This document shows positions 61,401 to 64,000 of a stretch of 64,000 bases of DNA, piece by piece. Within the stretch, counting starts at the first letter, position 1. The number at the start of each line of letters is the position of its first letter. The DNA comes from Monosporascus cannonballus (lineage: Eukaryota; Ascomycota; Sordariomycetes; Xylariales). The position numbers and the translations under genes are program-made. The stretch covers positions 1 to 64,000 of the forward strand of contig QJNS01000160.1 in the NCBI GenBank assembly GCA_004154925.1, given 5' to 3'. The notes beneath the pieces are model-generated. The model was not told the DNA's origin and ran no database searches. It saw only the letters and a program-made list of their open reading frames with translations.

Positions 61401-64000
61401 TATACGGAAATTATTTATCTTAAGTTAATACGTTAATCATATTATGCCTTATTATTTATTATTTTTAAAAATTAAATTCCGTTACAAATAATTACGAAAT
61501 ATACGATAAAACTCTTTTAATAATAATACGTTATTTAAAAATATAACATATGAAATTACGTAATATAATAATCTTGTTTAAAATTATTATATATTACAAA
61601 AATTAAAGTTTTTTATAATTATTAAAATGTTAAACGAACGTTAAGTAAGGTAATTAAAAAATTTATCCCATTTTAATTTTTATTTCGAATTTAATACCGG
61701 CCGCTTAAATATTAAGGCCGATATATTTTCGTATAAGGAATAAAATATATTAATAAAAAATGGCGATAACCGGAAAATTATATAAAGTTTTAATGAATTA
61801 AAAATAATTAATTATTTATATTATTTACAAAACGACGAAAATACGTTACAAATACGATAATAATTAATAATATTGAATTTAAAGGTTATAAGTTATTTTA
61901 AAAAAATATAAATATTCTAATATTACAAAATGTTTTAAAACCTTTAAAATATAATGTTAAAATATAATAAAAGGTAGGACCGTATTATTAAGGTTATGAT
62001 AAATTGGGAACCTAATTTCCTTACGAAATTAAAGTTATTAATATTAATTATGGAATATACTTTAAATATTAAAAGTTTTTTTAATTTCGGAAACTTTTTG
62101 AATTTTAAATTAAAAGCTGTTTAAGACGGCCCTAATATAAATTATTTACGATTTCTATATAATAAATTACCTACATAAAAAGATTACGATAACGGTATTT
62201 TCGAAAGTTTTTTTTAGCCGGCTATATATCGCATAATGAGGTAATTTTGAAATAATTACGACGTAGGCAGCCATAAAAATATATAGAAAATAGAAAGAAA
62301 AAGTTTTTAAAATTATTTTCGAGTTCCGAACAATTTTATAACGAAGTATTAAGTAAGTTTATAACCTATATTTTTAGTAGTTACAATAAATCGATTATTT
62401 AAGATGATAATTTTAAAAATAATACGTATAATAAATATAAAATTATATGTAGAAATATTCGTAAAATTATATTAAAAATTCTATATGTTTTTAAAGCTAT
62501 TATAAATAATAAAGTAATTAATTAACTAAAGCAATTCTGGGTTAGGTTTTACGAATTAATAAGGATAAAATAACGTTTTTTTATAGCATATTATTTAAAA
62601 ACCGATAATATTACGAAAAAGGCTAATTAATAATAATTAATTTATTTGCGAACTTTCGTAACATATTTGCAATAAAAATAAAATAAGTGTTTTCTGGGGA
62701 TAATATTCGTAATTAATAACGGAAATATGATTTGGATAAAATTATTTTGTCTTTATTTTATAAATATTATATTAACCCGATTCCTTAAATACAAAATAAT
62801 TCGACAGCTAAAAAGGATTTACGTATAAAAACGAAAAATTTCGTTAGGAAATTGCGAAAAGATACGGAATTCGCCTAAACCGTAATAACAGCGGCTTAGC
62901 AAAGCTAGGAAAGAATAACGAATAAACGTTGTTTTCCTATTAAAAGATACGAAATTAACAATAAATTTTAATTATTTTTAAAAGATTTTATTATTATCTG
63001 ATCGTCGAAAAACTTATTATAATTTTAAGCCAAATATTAGGTAATTAAAATAATTAATTCGTACGCGCTTAAATTCAATATATTTAAAAGAATTTATAGT
63101 TACTTTTACGTTAATTTATTAAGACGTAAAAAAATAGTTTTTTATTGTATTAAATTAACCTAAATACGTAACCTGTTTTATTATCCTTAAATATGTAATA
63201 ATTTAAATTTTAGAATTAAAAATATCTCCTAAATTCGGATTAAAAAATAAGAAAAATCTTTGTACGCCAAATCCAGATAAAATGATTAAATTAGGTAAAA
63301 CCGATTTAGGAATTATTCGAAAAATTTTTAAATACGGCAATTTTACAGCAGTTCGAAAAAAAATACGTCAATATGATTATTAATAACGAATTTTAAATAT
63401 AACGTATTATCCAAAAGTGGACGGATAAAATTTTAGTTTAAAAATACCGGTGGAATAATACGTAAGTAATATAGGAAATTTGGGGAAATTATTTAAAAAT
63501 AACCTTATATAGTTTATAAATAAACGTTAAAATAACCTTTGCATTATTTACGATTAAAATATATTAAAAAAAATTAAAATTTATAAAATTTATATGTTAG
63601 TTACGAAATGATTTAATTACTTTTAAAAATTTATAAATTTAATAATTTATTATATAAATTCATAACATTAATATTATACAAAAATTAAATACCTAAAACC
63701 CGTACTTGTTCGGTTATATTTTTATTAAACTTTAATAAAGCCGGAATTTGTTTTTAACCGTTTAAGTTATAATTACGAAACTTTCGAAAACGATAATAAT
63801 ATAATTATTAACGGTTATTAATTTAGCTTATACTATAAATTTATAAATAATATGAAAAAAATTCGGAAATATTATAAAAATATTTATATCACGAAATTTT
63901 TTATTTTTTTACTCAATATGTTTTTTATTACGTAAAACGGAAAAACCGGTGAAACCAGTTACTTACCTTATAGCTAAATAACGTATAAGCCAGAAAATAA
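58481..64000 (+). mobile_element. Ty3/Gypsy element D, 5' part and pol, runs off the window
   Basis: Plus-strand element of a family different from A/B/C. Gag-like sequence (about 58.5-59.7 kb) is followed by protease, RT, RNase H and integrase remnants in the usual Ty3/Gypsy order. RIP stops occur throughout. No 3' LTR is seen before 64000. Confidence 0.8.
60300..62960 (+). pseudogene. Pol polyprotein remnant of element D (RT, RNase H, integrase)
   Basis: Readable blocks in order: HPFRLKAFWKLFDKKLDN and PGINYAILLYKNK (linker before RT), then FGLYGIPTIV and VNKVLKEYLDIFCLIYVDN (RT palm). Its YxDD box is YVDN at 60942-60953. Next come KFLRICKFLLQFYSL (thumb), LSHFNFYFEFNTGRLNIKAD (RNase H end), and NSTAKKDLRIKTKNFVRKLR (late integrase region). 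This is the standard Ty3/Gypsy order. Catalytic Asp to Asn and many stops make it inactive. Confidence 0.82.

Noticed and set aside
1..64000. CRISPR array, rRNA or tRNA genes, telomere repeats
   Set aside because: No regular spacer-repeat array, no TTAGGG arrays and no tRNA cloverleaf were seen; the only tRNA-like stretch is the primer-binding site at 53998-54019.

Overview
The window looks like the genome of a filamentous ascomycete (Pezizomycotina). Three spliced genes carry short introns (54 to 101 nt) with CTRAY-type branch points. They sit on an island of roughly even base composition (about 26.6-34.3 kb), surrounded by DNA that is extremely A+T-rich. The A+T-rich DNA is made of LTR retrotransposons whose reading frames are full of TAA/TAG where CAA/CAG would be expected. 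That is the signature of repeat-induced point mutation (RIP).

Gene island. A cytochrome P450 (minus strand, 8 exons, 512 aa) and a 14-helix MFS drug/toxin exporter (plus strand, 4 exons, 582 aa) are transcribed divergently from a 1.27 kb spacer. A LovC-type trans-acting enoyl reductase follows (plus strand, 2 exons, 360 aa). This trio is typical of a polyketide or PKS-NRPS cluster: the reductase serves a synthase in trans, the P450 oxidises the product and the MFS exports it. No synthase gene is visible in the window. The third MFS intron ends in GG rather than AG, so the exporter may be inactive. A small solo LTR with a perfect target-site duplication (TSD) lies just beyond the P450 stop.

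Left flank (0.4-26.6 kb). This is a nest of Ty3/Gypsy chromodomain elements. Element A (5259-12159, minus) is complete, with 394 bp LTRs and TSD TAAAT, and interrupts plus-strand element P1. P1 abuts a second plus-strand element, P2. P2 ends in an older minus-strand element H, whose 5' LTR is split by complete plus-strand element P3 (20131-26507, TSD CTCTA).

Right flank (34.3-54.2 kb). A short Copia-like element N (TSD ATAAT, about 165 bp LTRs, half-tRNA primer site, degraded gag only) inserted about 60 bp after the enoyl reductase stop. Gypsy element O (34869-52765, TSD GTTAA) inserted into N. Element E3 (45771-52278, TSD CCGAA) and a hybrid element M (38167-44765, mismatched LTRs, no TSD) lie inside O. 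The DNA at 54185-54765 was therefore originally adjacent to the enoyl reductase.

Far right (54.8-64 kb). There is another LTR element with a decayed gag, a Tc1-type DD34E transposase relic, a short P450-like N-terminal fragment, and a decayed Ty3/Gypsy element running off the window end. Only the three island genes look functional or nearly so; everything else reads as degraded mobile DNA.
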